Assembly (NCBI RefSeq): GCF_040717455.1
Contig: NZ_JBFEFH010000009.1
Span: 124,001 to 188,000, forward strand
Length of the DNA stretch: 64,000 nucleotides
DNA from: Tautonia sp040717455
Lineage (GTDB): Bacteria > Planctomycetota > Planctomycetia > Isosphaerales > Isosphaeraceae
Direction: 5' to 3'
This document shows positions 1 through 8,396 of this stretch, one piece after another. How positions within the stretch are numbered: the first letter of the stretch is position 1; every line of letters starts with the position of its first letter. A model generated the notes under the pieces. That model made no database searches. It saw nothing but the letters and a program-made list of their open reading frames with translations, and was not told where the DNA came from. Both the position numbers and the translations under genes were made by a program.

Positions 1-313
1 GGTCCAGAGCATCGGGGAAAGACAAGCCCTGCACCTTCATGACCAGCGTGGCGGCGTCGCCATGCTCCCCGCAACCGTAGCAGCGCCACCAGGGCTTGCC
101 GGGCTCGACGCAGAACGACGGGTTGGAATCTTCGTGGAACGGGCATCTCCACCAGAGACGCCGGCGATTCTCGCCCCGGCGGCCCGGGGCCGGCCCGAGG
201 AGGGAGGTCGTCACGGCGGCCAGGTCGATCTTCTCGCGCTCGGCCTTCCAGTCGATCCGGGGCTTGTCCCGGCCGACGGTGGTCTTCCAGACCTCCGAGA
301 CCTTCACTCCCAT
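1..313 (-). CDS. DNA primase, CHC2 zinc-finger domain (partial, cut by left edge)
   Basis: Leftward open frame from an ATG at 313-311 that runs off the window, so only about 104 N-terminal residues are visible. It shows a DnaG/CHC2-type zinc finger: CPFHEDSNPSFCVEPG, then WWRCYGCGEHGDAATLVM, which gives the C-x2-H plus C-x2-C zinc ligands and the acidic/Asn-Pro-Ser pattern of primases. The first ~50 residues, ahead of the finger, are basic and not informative. It is the last visible gene of a leftward set with the ATPase (521-1750) and the small helix-turn-helix gene, an arrangement seen in plasmid and integrative-element replication modules. The chromosomal primase is usually not in such a context, so I infer an element-encoded primase. 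The catalytic TOPRIM part is outside the window. Confidence 0.8.
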   Translation of the reverse strand, partial: MGVKVSEVWKTTVGRDKPRIDWKAEREKIDLAAVTTSLLGPAPGRRGENRRRLWWRCPFHEDSNPSFCVEPGKPWWRCYGCGEHGDAATLVMKVQGLSFPDALD

Positions 314-520
314 GGCGCCGACTCCGACGAGGTTCCGACCGGCCACCATCCCGGCCCGAGATCGATCCGCCAGGGACCGACCCGAGGCGACCCCGGCCCC
401 GTGTCGCTTGTCGGAGTTTCAAAGACCCTATAGGGTTCCGACAACTCCGACAACCGGGAGTCGTTTGTCGGAGTATGTCTCGACGCGAACTCTGACAACC
501 TCGACAACTCCGACAGGGGA

Positions 521-1750
521 TCAGGATGCGGCATCGTCGCCATGATCGGCGGCCTCCGAGGGCGTGGGGAGCTTCCACCATTTTCGGCCATCCAAGGTGT
601 ACTCATCGGCACTGAGGGCGTCTCGGGCTCCATAGAGGGTCCCGGCCGAGAAGTTCTCCGCCTCGGCATCACGCCGCACATCGACGACCATCGAGGGGGT
701 CGTGAGGCGTTCAGCCAGCCATGTCTTGCACGCTTCCAGCTTCTCGGGAGATGGGCCTCGCTTGCGCGATCGGGGCTCGGGGCCGGTGGGAGGGGTGAAG
801 TCGAAGGTGCAGCCCTCGTCCCCGAAGGTCATTCCCAGGGGGGCCGGCTTCACCGTCAGAGACTTGTCGACCCAGACCCGTCGGCGGTCGGGTTGCTTCT
901 CGGGGTCGGGGGTGGTCATCTTCCAGACCACGCGACAGGCGCCGGTGAAGCGCCGGCCGAGGGCCTCCCCGCTGCTGCTCAGGTGAGTCAGCAGGAGGAA
1001 CGCCCTGCCCGTAGCCTGGGCGATGTCCATGAGCGGCCCGAAGTAGGCGTTGGCATCCTCGGGCTTGCACAGGTTCCGCCCGGTGCTCATGCCGACGGTG
1101 TCGACGATGACCAGTCCGGGCTTCTCGCTCACGATCCGGTCGGCCAGCTTCGTTAGTTCGGCCGGGTCGTCCAGGTCGAAGCCGGTCGTCGGGTCGTCGG
1201 GCGAGGCGTTGAACAGAAGGGCCTCGTCGGGCAGCTTGTAGGAGGCGGCCAGGTCCATCAACTGCGAATAGTGACGATCGCCCGGGACCCAGAGGGTCCG
1301 CGTCCCCTCGGGGAAGGTGTTGGGCTGGCCGTCTGGCCAGGGTTCACCGAACCAGAGGCGCCGGGCCAGGTCGGCGGCCATGACGGTCTTCCCCGTCCCA
1401 GGATCGGCCGCCAGGCCATTGAGTGCTCCGGCCAGGAGCCATTGCTCCCAATGCCAGCCGGCGCTGGCGACGAGGCTCCGCACGTCGGCCAACGTGGCGC
1501 AGGACCGGGCCGGCTCGGGCTCGGGAGGGGGGCCGAGCGGATCAACGGCAGAGAGCGCGACGGTCAACTCGTCCGCATCGGCCCGCCCGCAGAGGAAACC
1601 ATTCCAGGCCGCTTGTCGTCCTTGGGGGTCAAGCTCGTCGAGGTGCTCGGCGATGCGAAGGAACGGGTCGGAGAGGGATTCTCGCTCCCCGTTGATTTCG
1701 CCGCCGGCCAGCATCCGGCGGATCACCCAGGCGTCGAGAGATCGGATCAC
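521..1750 (-). CDS. RepA-like AAA/RecA-fold ATPase of a replication module
   Basis: A 409-residue protein. The frame stays open upstream to 2062, but I chose the GTG at 1750: it follows a GGAGGG ribosome site and overlaps the stop of the preceding gene by 4 bases (GTGA), a coupling signal. Walker A is visible as LAADPGTGKT, followed by a GLVIVDTVGM Walker B strand and LLLTHLSSSG, the usual order in RecA/DnaB-fold ATPases of the RepA/hexameric helicase type carried by plasmids and prophages (AAA_25-like). The C-terminal ~80 residues (EACKTWLAERLTTPS...) look like a small winged-helix tail. It probably loads or acts as the element's helicase with the CHC2 primase downstream. The family name rests on motifs only. 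Confidence 0.82.
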   Translation of the reverse strand: MIRSLDAWVIRRMLAGGEINGERESLSDPFLRIAEHLDELDPQGRQAAWNGFLCGRADADELTVALSAVDPLGPPPEPEPARSCATLADVRSLVASAGWHWEQWLLAGALNGLAADPGTGKTVMAADLARRLWFGEPWPDGQPNTFPEGTRTLWVPGDRHYSQLMDLAASYKLPDEALLFNASPDDPTTGFDLDDPAELTKLADRIVSEKPGLVIVDTVGMSTGRNLCKPEDANAYFGPLMDIAQATGRAFLLLTHLSSSGEALGRRFTGACRVVWKMTTPDPEKQPDRRRVWVDKSLTVKPAPLGMTFGDEGCTFDFTPPTGPEPRSRKRGPSPEKLEACKTWLAERLTTPSMVVDVRRDAEAENFSAGTLYGARDALSADEYTLDGRKWWKLPTPSEAADHGDDAAS

Positions 1751-1965
1751 TTGATCCCTCCTGAGGCGATCCAATGGCGGATCGTCGTCGGTTGCCAGCG
1801 CGGCATCCGGCCGATTCGAAGGTCGGGTTTGGGCAGCTTGCCGGCCGAGAGCATCCGCTCGATCGTGCGGCGGCCACAATTGAGCAAACGGCCCAAGTCG
1901 TCGATCGACAGGAGGGGCTCGACAGGCGCGGAGGGCGGTTCCGAGATGATCGAAGGTTTGCTCAT
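1747..1965 (-). CDS. Small helix-turn-helix (MerR/excisionase-type) DNA-binding protein
   Basis: A 72-residue protein. The motif LLSIDDLGRLLNCGRRTIERMLSAGKLP followed by a basic wing (PDLRIGRMPRWQPTTIRHW) is the standard excisionase/MerR-like helix-turn-helix used by Xis, AlpA and plasmid regulators. Its ATG overlaps the end of the preceding 69-residue gene by 4 bases, and its stop overlaps the GTG of the ATPase gene by 4 bases, so the three are translationally coupled. It may be a replication or copy-control regulator, or a directionality factor; the sequence does not decide between these. Confidence 0.8.
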   Translation of the reverse strand: MSKPSIISEPPSAPVEPLLSIDDLGRLLNCGRRTIERMLSAGKLPKPDLRIGRMPRWQPTTIRHWIASGGIK

Positions 1966-2171
1966 CGGGCATCTCCTCGCCCGACAGGTTGGGGATGGAA
2001 CGTGACGCGGAAGCCGTAAGCGTCCAACGCCCCTTGGGCCTCGACCGCGCGGGGCAAGTCACCCCGTTTCAATGCGTTGACCAACTCGGCAAACCAGACA
2101 ATCGGCGAGATTCCATCAATCGGCGGCCTGCCGTTGGAGTCTGGGAATTCCCTGCGAATCCTGAGAGTCAT
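1962..2171 (-). CDS. Small uncharacterised protein, first gene of replication operon
   Basis: A 69-residue product with no family I recognise. It contains a hydrophobic/acidic helix (WFAELVNALKRGDLPRAVEAQGALDAYGFRVTF) reminiscent of short plasmid proteins that precede a helix-turn-helix gene. Coding is supported by the 4-base ATGA overlap with the next gene and by composition matching the neighbours. A 197-base gap upstream (2172-2368) must hold the operon promoter; I see no clear operator in it. Confidence 0.55.
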   Translation of the reverse strand: MTLRIRREFPDSNGRPPIDGISPIVWFAELVNALKRGDLPRAVEAQGALDAYGFRVTFHPQPVGRGDAR

Positions 2172-2368
2172 TGAGTGATCCTCAAAGGTTCAACGATACC
2201 TCCGTAGGATCACACTGGATTGCGCCTGCGCTGCGCAGGAACTCGATGAATTCCGGTCTTTGCTGGGCATAACCGCACAACGGACGCCATATAAAGCGGC
2301 AAAATTTTTCGGTCAGATTGCGCCAGGCGTTGCGCACGCGATCGTGTGCGCAACATCGGCGGGGAAGA

Positions 2369-3424
2369 TCAGGCTTGCCATGCTTCGAAGGCGCCGTCGC
2401 GATCCTTGCGACCTTTCGGGACGTCGCTGGCGTTGACCGCCCGGAATCTCTCTCGGATCGGCTTGAGGATCCGGGAGACATATCCGGGATCGGCCCCGAC
2501 CTCCTGGGCGATTTGGGCGTTGGACCAGTCGTTATGTTCGTAGAACACGCCCACGATTCTCGACGACTTGGAGATGTGCCGGGGCCCCTGACGCCCGGCC
2601 TCCGGATAATCTCCGTCGAGTCCAAATGTTGCCGTCATGAGCAGGCGTTCGGGCCCGGGCGGCAACATCAACCGATGACCTTGAGCGACAGGAGAGTCAC
2701 CATCGACCGGCTCGGGGTCGAGCAAACCGATCGCTCGCCTCAATGCCTCCACCTCTGCCGGATCGATCGACCACCGGCTTTTAAACATGTAGGCGTTAAC
2801 ACAAACTTCCCGAGGGGATAGGTCTCCAAATTCCTCGCGAAGTTGCTCCGAGATCCGATTGAGCATCTCCAACTCTTCGTCCAACGCAGGAATGAGCACG
2901 AACCCGATATGAAGGGCCGACGACTCTGTCTCCCACTTGGCAATCATCCGGCGTACAGACCGCTCAAACGCTTCGTCGCGTTTATGGGGACTTCCTTCCT
3001 CGATTGTCGATACGTCGGTTAAGATCGGCATTCCTTCCACGTCATCCGATTCGTCCCAAAAAGCAATGAGCGAACCGACGAACGTGAAAGGAGAGGGTTC
3101 TTCTCGGTCATCGAGCCAGCGATCGCTGAGCCTCCGAAGCAGGTTACGCAGCCAAGCCAAGCCAACCGAAGCCTCTCCTGTTGGGCCGTTTCCGGAGATG
3201 GTCGTGCAGCCCTCCTCCGACCAGTTCAGGAGGAATCCCAGGACTGCATGCCAGCTCAGGATACTGCCCATGCCAAACTCGGCCGGGTAGCCGGGCAGGT
3301 TTTGAAGAGGCTCGCCGTCGCCAGCCAAATGCTCCTCGATCTCGCTGAGGAGGTTTCTTGCGGCATAAACGACGTCTTTAATGTATTCCGCAGACTGGAA
3401 GTACGGGTCCAAGGGCTCGGACAT
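2369..3424 (-). CDS. Uncharacterised 351-residue protein with C-terminal helix-turn-helix
   Basis: I start it at the ATG at 3424, preceded by GGGGGAG; the frame stays open further upstream (to 3532) without a better ribosome site. The N-terminal two thirds is a mixed alpha/beta region with no motif I can name (for example SILSWHAVLGFLLNWSEEG and LHIGFVLIPALDEELEMLN). Near the C-terminus the segment NAQIAQEVGADPGYVSRIL is a good helix-turn-helix, followed by a basic tail. The N-terminal part could sense something and the end could bind DNA, but that is inference. It stands alone with about 400 bases of non-coding DNA upstream, inside the accessory region. Confidence 0.7.
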   Translation of the reverse strand: MSEPLDPYFQSAEYIKDVVYAARNLLSEIEEHLAGDGEPLQNLPGYPAEFGMGSILSWHAVLGFLLNWSEEGCTTISGNGPTGEASVGLAWLRNLLRRLSDRWLDDREEPSPFTFVGSLIAFWDESDDVEGMPILTDVSTIEEGSPHKRDEAFERSVRRMIAKWETESSALHIGFVLIPALDEELEMLNRISEQLREEFGDLSPREVCVNAYMFKSRWSIDPAEVEALRRAIGLLDPEPVDGDSPVAQGHRLMLPPGPERLLMTATFGLDGDYPEAGRQGPRHISKSSRIVGVFYEHNDWSNAQIAQEVGADPGYVSRILKPIRERFRAVNASDVPKGRKDRDGAFEAWQA

Positions 3425-3823
3425 GGCTCCCCCTATCGATCGGGCCGGACCCAAGCCAGCCGGCGTGATAGGGGTTCCGCCGTGCCGGCCGGGTCCGCTC
3501 AGTCCGGCCGCTTGCAAGTCGGGCGGACTCACCCGAGACGCAATTATAACAAGGGCCTCGGTCGATCAGGCAGGGTAGTCGGTAGGGGTAAGCCTCTTAA
3601 TTCCTGATCCGAAGCGATCGGACAGACTCGACCGCCTCGGGGGTGTTCTCCCGACCTCACGCTGGCTTGGGGCCCTTGACGGTCGCTTCCCCGGCGACGC
3701 ACACTAGAACGCATGTCCACAATGATCGGGCCAGGACCGATTGACGGCCAACGCTCCATCGGTTAAGCGTGGCGGATGGCACGGCAGGGAGGCCGGCCTT
3801 TGGACCGCCCCAGGAACGCGACC
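3425..3823. other. Intergenic gap, no gene seen
   Basis: About 400 bases between divergently transcribed genes (2369-3424 leftward, 3824-4285 rightward). Short frames exist on both strands but lack ribosome sites and protein-like composition. It must contain both promoters. I see no strong palindrome, RNA or repeat. Confidence 0.5.
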
Positions 3824-4285
3824 ATGTCCACTGTGGGTCCCAGAGAGATCGAGCAGTATCTCGCCGCATACTCAGAGCAGGCCGAGCGATGGAAGCTCGA
3901 CCATGACGAGGCGATGGCGTGCGTCGATCTGGAGCAGTTTCTCGTTTTGGGTCTGACCCTGGCCTTCTCGATCGACATGATCGATACGAACTGGCGAACG
4001 GCCATGCTCGCCGGCCAGGTCGAATACGATCCCGCCGAGGAAGCCGAAATCCAGGGTCGCTATCGCTCCTGGCTCGCCCCTTCGGCCGACATCCTGAACC
4101 GGATCGAGGGGATGGAGGCGAAGGGCTACAAGGTCCGATGGGCCGACGAGTTCCGACGCGCCTATCGGGATGCGGTGTCCCTGTTCGTCCCCGATGCCGA
4201 ATTCTTCTCCGGCGACGCCCTGGTAGAGCTGCGGGACGCGGCCATCGATGCCCAACGGGCCGGTTCTCATGAGCACGGCGAATAA
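3824..4285 (+). CDS. Uncharacterised partner gene upstream of RelE-like toxin (putative antitoxin)
   Basis: A 153-residue protein starting at ATG 3824 with AGGAA about 9 bases upstream; a longer start at 3776 is possible but adds a basic, low-quality stretch. It is mostly alpha-helical and acidic (DLEQFLVLGLTLAFSIDMI, YDPAEEAEIQGRYRSWL). No helix-turn-helix, AbrB or ribbon-helix-helix motif is visible, which would be unusual for a RelE/HigB antitoxin. Its end overlaps the start of the toxin gene by 17 bases, so the two are surely co-expressed. I infer an antitoxin role only from this arrangement; it could instead be an unrelated upstream gene. Confidence 0.7.
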   Translation: MSTVGPREIEQYLAAYSEQAERWKLDHDEAMACVDLEQFLVLGLTLAFSIDMIDTNWRTAMLAGQVEYDPAEEAEIQGRYRSWLAPSADILNRIEGMEAKGYKVRWADEFRRAYRDAVSLFVPDAEFFSGDALVELRDAAIDAQRAGSHEHGE

Positions 4286-4568
4286 GAACGTCCGCACCGC
4301 CGCCTATCGGGCGATGGAGGGGAAGTTACCCCCTGCCATCCGCAAGTTGGCAGAGATCGTGTTTACGACGTTCCAGCGCAACCCAGACCACCCGGCGCTT
4401 CGGCGGCATCAGCTCGACGACATGGCCAAAGGGAGGCATCGCTCCGGGACGTGGTCCGTGTCGATCAACATGAAGTACCGGGCCCTGTACGTCGTCGATG
4501 GCGACACGAACGTCTGGTACTGGGTCGGGAGCCACAACGACTTCGAGAACTTCGTTGGGCGGAAGTGA
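4269..4568 (+). CDS. RelE/HigB/ParE-superfamily toxin-like protein
   Basis: A 99-residue product from ATG 4269; an in-frame ATG at 4248 lies further inside the upstream gene. The C-terminal half has the RelE-superfamily pattern: a Trp-Ser beta strand (GTWSVSINMKYRALYVVDG), then the closing VWYWVGSHNDFENFV. The strand-turn-strand and the G-S-H-x-D/E-F ending are typical of these toxins, which usually cleave ribosome-bound mRNA or poison gyrase. The N-terminal helix region (AIRKLAEIVFTTFQRNPDHPALRRHQL) also fits. It is co-transcribed with 3824-4285, the likely antitoxin. I cannot tell RelE (RNase) from ParE (gyrase) activity from sequence. Confidence 0.8.
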   Translation: MSTANKNVRTAAYRAMEGKLPPAIRKLAEIVFTTFQRNPDHPALRRHQLDDMAKGRHRSGTWSVSINMKYRALYVVDGDTNVWYWVGSHNDFENFVGRK

Positions 4569-4645
4569 CCCCTGATCCGTGCCCAGACGGGTTGCCTTTC
4601 GGAGAATCCATGACGCAACACGAAGTCGGCGGGATGCCGAGCGTG

Positions 4646-4969
4646 TTAGGAACGATCCGGATGGCGCTCGACCAGCGCGTTGATCCGTTTCCACTCTGGC
4701 GATGCCTCTCGTGCGGCCCGTGCTTCGTCCCAGATGACCTGAGAGGCCCCGCGCCGGATGTCCTCTTCGGCCTGTTTGGCTTCTTCCGGTTCCAATGCCG
4801 GTCGCGGAGAGTCGCTCCAGACCCAGGCCAGGAATTCGGCCTTCTGCGTCTGGTTCAACCGTTCCCACAGGCCGCGAATGAGTTTGTCCGGACGTGCCCT
4901 CCACCATTGTTCGGCGAGCGACCGCTCCAAGAGCCCCCGATACCGGATTTCATCGCGCCTCGTCCTCAT
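4646..4969 (-). CDS. Small uncharacterised protein
   Basis: A 107-residue charged, alpha-helical product (LIRGLWERLNQTQKAEFLAWVWSDS) starting at ATG 4969 with a GGGGG stretch about 8 bases before it. No family recognised. Composition is protein-like and the frame is clean, so I consider it real. It lies between the toxin gene (rightward) and the restriction gene (rightward) but points left. Confidence 0.55.
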   Translation of the reverse strand: MRTRRDEIRYRGLLERSLAEQWWRARPDKLIRGLWERLNQTQKAEFLAWVWSDSPRPALEPEEAKQAEEDIRRGASQVIWDEARAAREASPEWKRINALVERHPDRS

Positions 4970-5399
4970 TGCTCAACCCCCTGTCAAGCTGGGCAATTTC
5001 ATCCAAAAGGAGAGTCTCTTGTACCCCGTGACTGTTCCCCTGACAGTCCGGAGAAAAACCGTCCGGGAAGGACCCGCGACGGCCTTGGAGGCGGAACAGC
5101 GATCGGACGCCGATCGCTACGTTTTCAATACAGGCGATTGACATCCACAAGGATATAGAAATTCATCTCCGAAGGCGATGGAATCCGACCGGGAGGGAAG
5201 GTCGGAACGCCTGTTGCATCCATGACCTGTATCGGCTATTTCAGGGGGAGCGCGCTGCGTGGTGTCGGTTGATCTCGGTGTGTCGAAAATGCCGCTCGTC
5301 AATCCGGACCCCGGAAGATTGCTCAAGTCGTGGCAAGCCGATCCCGAGTGAAACAAGATGTGGCCGAGATTGTGTCGTCGTGGGGCAGGATCGTGATTC
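4970..5399. other. Intergenic gap with divergent promoters, no gene seen
   Basis: About 430 bases between the leftward small gene and the rightward restriction gene. Local AT content rises toward 5100-5180 (ACGTTTTCAATACAGG and similar), which may mark promoters. I find no convincing protein, RNA or repeat. Confidence 0.45.
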
Positions 5400-8396
5400 A
5401 TGGCCGATGTCGTCATTGAGAACCCGATCCTCAACTCCCCCTTCTCCGAGCCGACGCGGCATTTCCGATTCGACGACGAGGGGATCACCAACGAGGTCGT
5501 CTCGGGCCGGCGGAGCAGCTCCTACTTCGTGCCGATCCCCCGGCCGAAGAAGAAGGGGAAGCAACTCCAGTTCGACACCGAATGGACGCAAGACCGGGTC
5601 GAGGAAAACCCGGTCGTCAACCGCATCCGGCAACGGGTCGGCATGTGGCGCGAGGCGGGCTATCCCGACGCCACCCCCGTCACCCGGCGCCTCCTCGAAT
5701 ACTGGACCGACCCCGAGCGCGAGAAGAAGCTCTTCTTCTGCCAGGTCGAGGCCGTCGAGACGGCCATCTACATCGCCGAGGCGGCCGTGAAGCGGGGCGA
5801 TGCCTGGATCGTCACCGCGATTCAGGAGGCCAACGAGGGGGCCAATCCCGGCCTCTTCCGGGTCGCGATGAAGATGGCGACGGGCAGCGGGAAGACCGTG
5901 GTCATGGCAATGTTGGTCGCCTGGCACGCCCTGAACAAGGCGGCCCGACCGCAAGACCCCCGGTTCTCCGACTCGTTCCTGATCGTCTGCCCCGGCATCA
6001 CGATCCGCGACCGGCTCCGCGTCCTCTTGCCGAACGACCCCGAGAACTACTACCGTCAGCGCGACATCCTCCCGCCCGAGCAGATGGAGCAGCTCGGCCG
6101 CGCGAAGATCGTCATCATCAACCGCCACGTCTTCAAGCTCCGCGAGCGCGGCGACGCCTCCCGGCTCACCAAGGCGCTGCTCACCAACGGCCAGCCGGGC
6201 GCCTTCACCGAGACGCCGGCCCAGATGGTCAACCGCGTCTGCCGGGAACTCGGGACGAAGAAGAACATCGTCGTCCTCAACGACGAGGCCCACCACTGCT
6301 ATCGACGCAAGCCCGACGGCCTCGACGAGAAGCTTACCGGCGACGAGCGCACCGAGGCCGAGCAGCGCAACGAAGGCGCCCGGATGTGGCTCTCGGGCCT
6401 GGAAGCGATCCGGGAGAAGCTCGGCATCAAGGCGATCTACGACCTCTCGGCCACCCCCTTCTTCCTCAAGGGATCGGGCTACCCCGAGGGCACGCTCTTC
6501 CCCTGGGTCGTCTCCGACTTCTCCCTGATCGACGCCATCGAGTCGGGCATCGTCAAGGTCCCCCGCGTCCCCGTCTCCGACGACTCGATGCAGGGGGACC
6601 AGCCGACCTATCGGAGCCTCTGGCTTCGCATCCGGGAAGGACTGCCCCGGAAGGGACGAAAGACCGAGGCTCACGAAGGAAAGCCGACCATCCCCCTCGA
6701 ACTCCAGGGGGCCATCCACAGCCTTTTCAGCAATTACGAGAATTACTTCCGCCTCTGGGAAGGCAGCGCCGAGGCGCAGGCCAAGGGGCTCACCCCGCCC
6801 GTCTTCATCGTTGTCTGCAACAACACGAATGTCTCGAAGCTCGTCTTCGACTACATCGCCGGTTGGGAGAAGGGACTCCCCGACGGCTCGACCGCCCTCG
6901 TCCCCGGCGAGTTGCCCCTGTTCAGCAACGTCGAGGATGGCCGGTGGAGCCCCCGGCCCAAGACGATCCTCGTCGACAGCGAGCAGCTCGAATCGGGCGA
7001 GGCCATGAGCGCCGAGTTCAAGAAGATCGCGGCCGTCGAGATCGAGGAGTTCAAGGCCGAATACCGCGCCCGGTTCCCCGGCCGGAGTACGGACGACCTG
7101 GCCGACGAGGACCTGCTCCGCGAGGTGATGAACACCGTCGGCAAGCGCGGCAAGCTCGGCGAGCAGGTCCGATGCGTCGTCAGCGTCTCGATGCTCACCG
7201 AAGGGTGGGACGCCAACACCGTCACCCACATCCTCGGGGTCCGGGCCTTCGGCACGCAGCTCCTCTGCGAGCAGGTCGTCGGCCGCGCCCTCCGCCGGAT
7301 GAGCTACGCCGCGAACGACGAGGGGCGCTTCGAGCCCGAGTATGCCGAGGTCTACGGCGTCCCCTTCTCGTTCATCCCCTGTTCCGGCTCGACCCAGGAA
7401 CCGAAGCCCGGCCCGATGCCGACCCGCGTCCGGTCGCTCGACTCCCGGATCGATTGCGAGATCACCTGGCCCCGCCTCGTCGGCTATCGCTACGAGCTCC
7501 CCTCCGAGCGGCTCACGGCCACCTTCTCCGACGATTCGACGCTCGCCCTCACCACCTTTGACGTTCCCACCAAGACCGAAAACGCCCCGATCGTCGGCCA
7601 GGCCAGCATCCACACCCTCGACGACCTGAAACGGCGACGGCCCAACGAGGTCGCCTTCCTCCTGGCCAAGCTCACCCTCGACCAGTATTTCCGCGACGAC
7701 GAGGGGGCCGAGAAGCCCTGGCTCTTCCCGCAACTGCTCGGGATCGCCAAGCGCTGGATGGACGAGTGCCTCGTCTGCAAAGGGGGCACGTTCCCGCAAC
7801 TGCTCCTCCTTGCCCAGCACGCACACGCGGCGGCCGACCGCATCTACAAGGCGATCGTGGCCTCGACCGAGGGCACGCCCTCGCTCAAACCGATCCTCCG
7901 CCCGTATGACACGCTCGGGACGACCCGTTTCGTCGACTTCGACACCACGAAGCCAACCTACGCCACCCGCGCCGACAAGTGCCACGTCTCCCACGTCGTC
8001 GCCGACACCGACACCTGGGAGCAGAAGATGGCGCAGGTCCTCGAAGACATGGACGAGGTCGCCAGCTACGTCAAGAACCACAACCTCGGCTTCATCATCC
8101 CCTATGTCATCGACGGCCAGGAGCGGCGCTACCATCCCGACTTCATCGCCCGGATCGACGACGGCCGGGGGCCGGATGACCTGCTCAACCTCGTCATCGA
8201 GGTCACGGGCGAGCGGAAGAAGGACAAGGCGGCCAAGGTCTCGACCGCCCGAACGCTCTGGGTCCCGGCCGTGAACAACCACGGCGGTTTCGGCCGGTGG
8301 GCGTTCGTCGAGATCGCCGACCCCTGGGATTCCGAGAGCGTCATCCGCGCGAGCCTGCTCGCCCCGATCGCCCAAGCCACCGAAGGGGGTGCCTGA
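5400..8396 (+). CDS. Type III-like restriction enzyme: SF2 helicase with C-terminal nuclease domain
   Basis: A 998-residue protein with superfamily-2 helicase motifs in order: Walker A ATGSGKT near residue 160, DEAH inside VVLNDEAHHC near 294, SATPF near 350, and motif VI QVVGRALRRMSY near 623. This matches the Res subunit of type III restriction systems (the BPTD_3080-like subgroup, as I recall it). The C-terminus (residues ~910-960) has a PD-(D/E)xK-like layout, YHPDFIARI then LVIEVTGERKKDK, with Thr where the catalytic Lys normally stands. It ends in TGATG, overlapping the methyltransferase start by one base, so the pair is one operon. Role: ATP-dependent cleavage of unmodified invading DNA. 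The order res-then-mod is the reverse of classical EcoP1. Confidence 0.88.
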   Translation: MADVVIENPILNSPFSEPTRHFRFDDEGITNEVVSGRRSSSYFVPIPRPKKKGKQLQFDTEWTQDRVEENPVVNRIRQRVGMWREAGYPDATPVTRRLLEYWTDPEREKKLFFCQVEAVETAIYIAEAAVKRGDAWIVTAIQEANEGANPGLFRVAMKMATGSGKTVVMAMLVAWHALNKAARPQDPRFSDSFLIVCPGITIRDRLRVLLPNDPENYYRQRDILPPEQMEQLGRAKIVIINRHVFKLRERGDASRLTKALLTNGQPGAFTETPAQMVNRVCRELGTKKNIVVLNDEAHHCYRRKPDGLDEKLTGDERTEAEQRNEGARMWLSGLEAIREKLGIKAIYDLSATPFFLKGSGYPEGTLFPWVVSDFSLIDAIESGIVKVPRVPVSDDSMQGDQPTYRSLWLRIREGLPRKGRKTEAHEGKPTIPLELQGAIHSLFSNYENYFRLWEGSAEAQAKGLTPPVFIVVCNNTNVSKLVFDYIAGWEKGLPDGSTALVPGELPLFSNVEDGRWSPRPKTILVDSEQLESGEAMSAEFKKIAAVEIEEFKAEYRARFPGRSTDDLADEDLLREVMNTVGKRGKLGEQVRCVVSVSMLTEGWDANTVTHILGVRAFGTQLLCEQVVGRALRRMSYAANDEGRFEPEYAEVYGVPFSFIPCSGSTQEPKPGPMPTRVRSLDSRIDCEITWPRLVGYRYELPSERLTATFSDDSTLALTTFDVPTKTENAPIVGQASIHTLDDLKRRRPNEVAFLLAKLTLDQYFRDDEGAEKPWLFPQLLGIAKRWMDECLVCKGGTFPQLLLLAQHAHAAADRIYKAIVASTEGTPSLKPILRPYDTLGTTRFVDFDTTKPTYATRADKCHVSHVVADTDTWEQKMAQVLEDMDEVASYVKNHNLGFIIPYVIDGQERRYHPDFIARIDDGRGPDDLLNLVIEVTGERKKDKAAKVSTARTLWVPAVNNHGGFGRWAFVEIADPWDSESVIRASLLAPIAQATEGGA

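Noticed and set aside
2182..2625. Leftward frame overlapping the end of the 351-residue gene
   Set aside because: It overlaps a better frame with a helix-turn-helix, has Ser/Arg/Pro-rich content and no ribosome site.
5241..8375. Long leftward open frame antisense to the restriction gene (over 1000 codons)
   Set aside because: Val/Gly/Asp/Glu/Leu-rich shadow of a GC3-biased gene. The plus strand carries clear helicase motifs.
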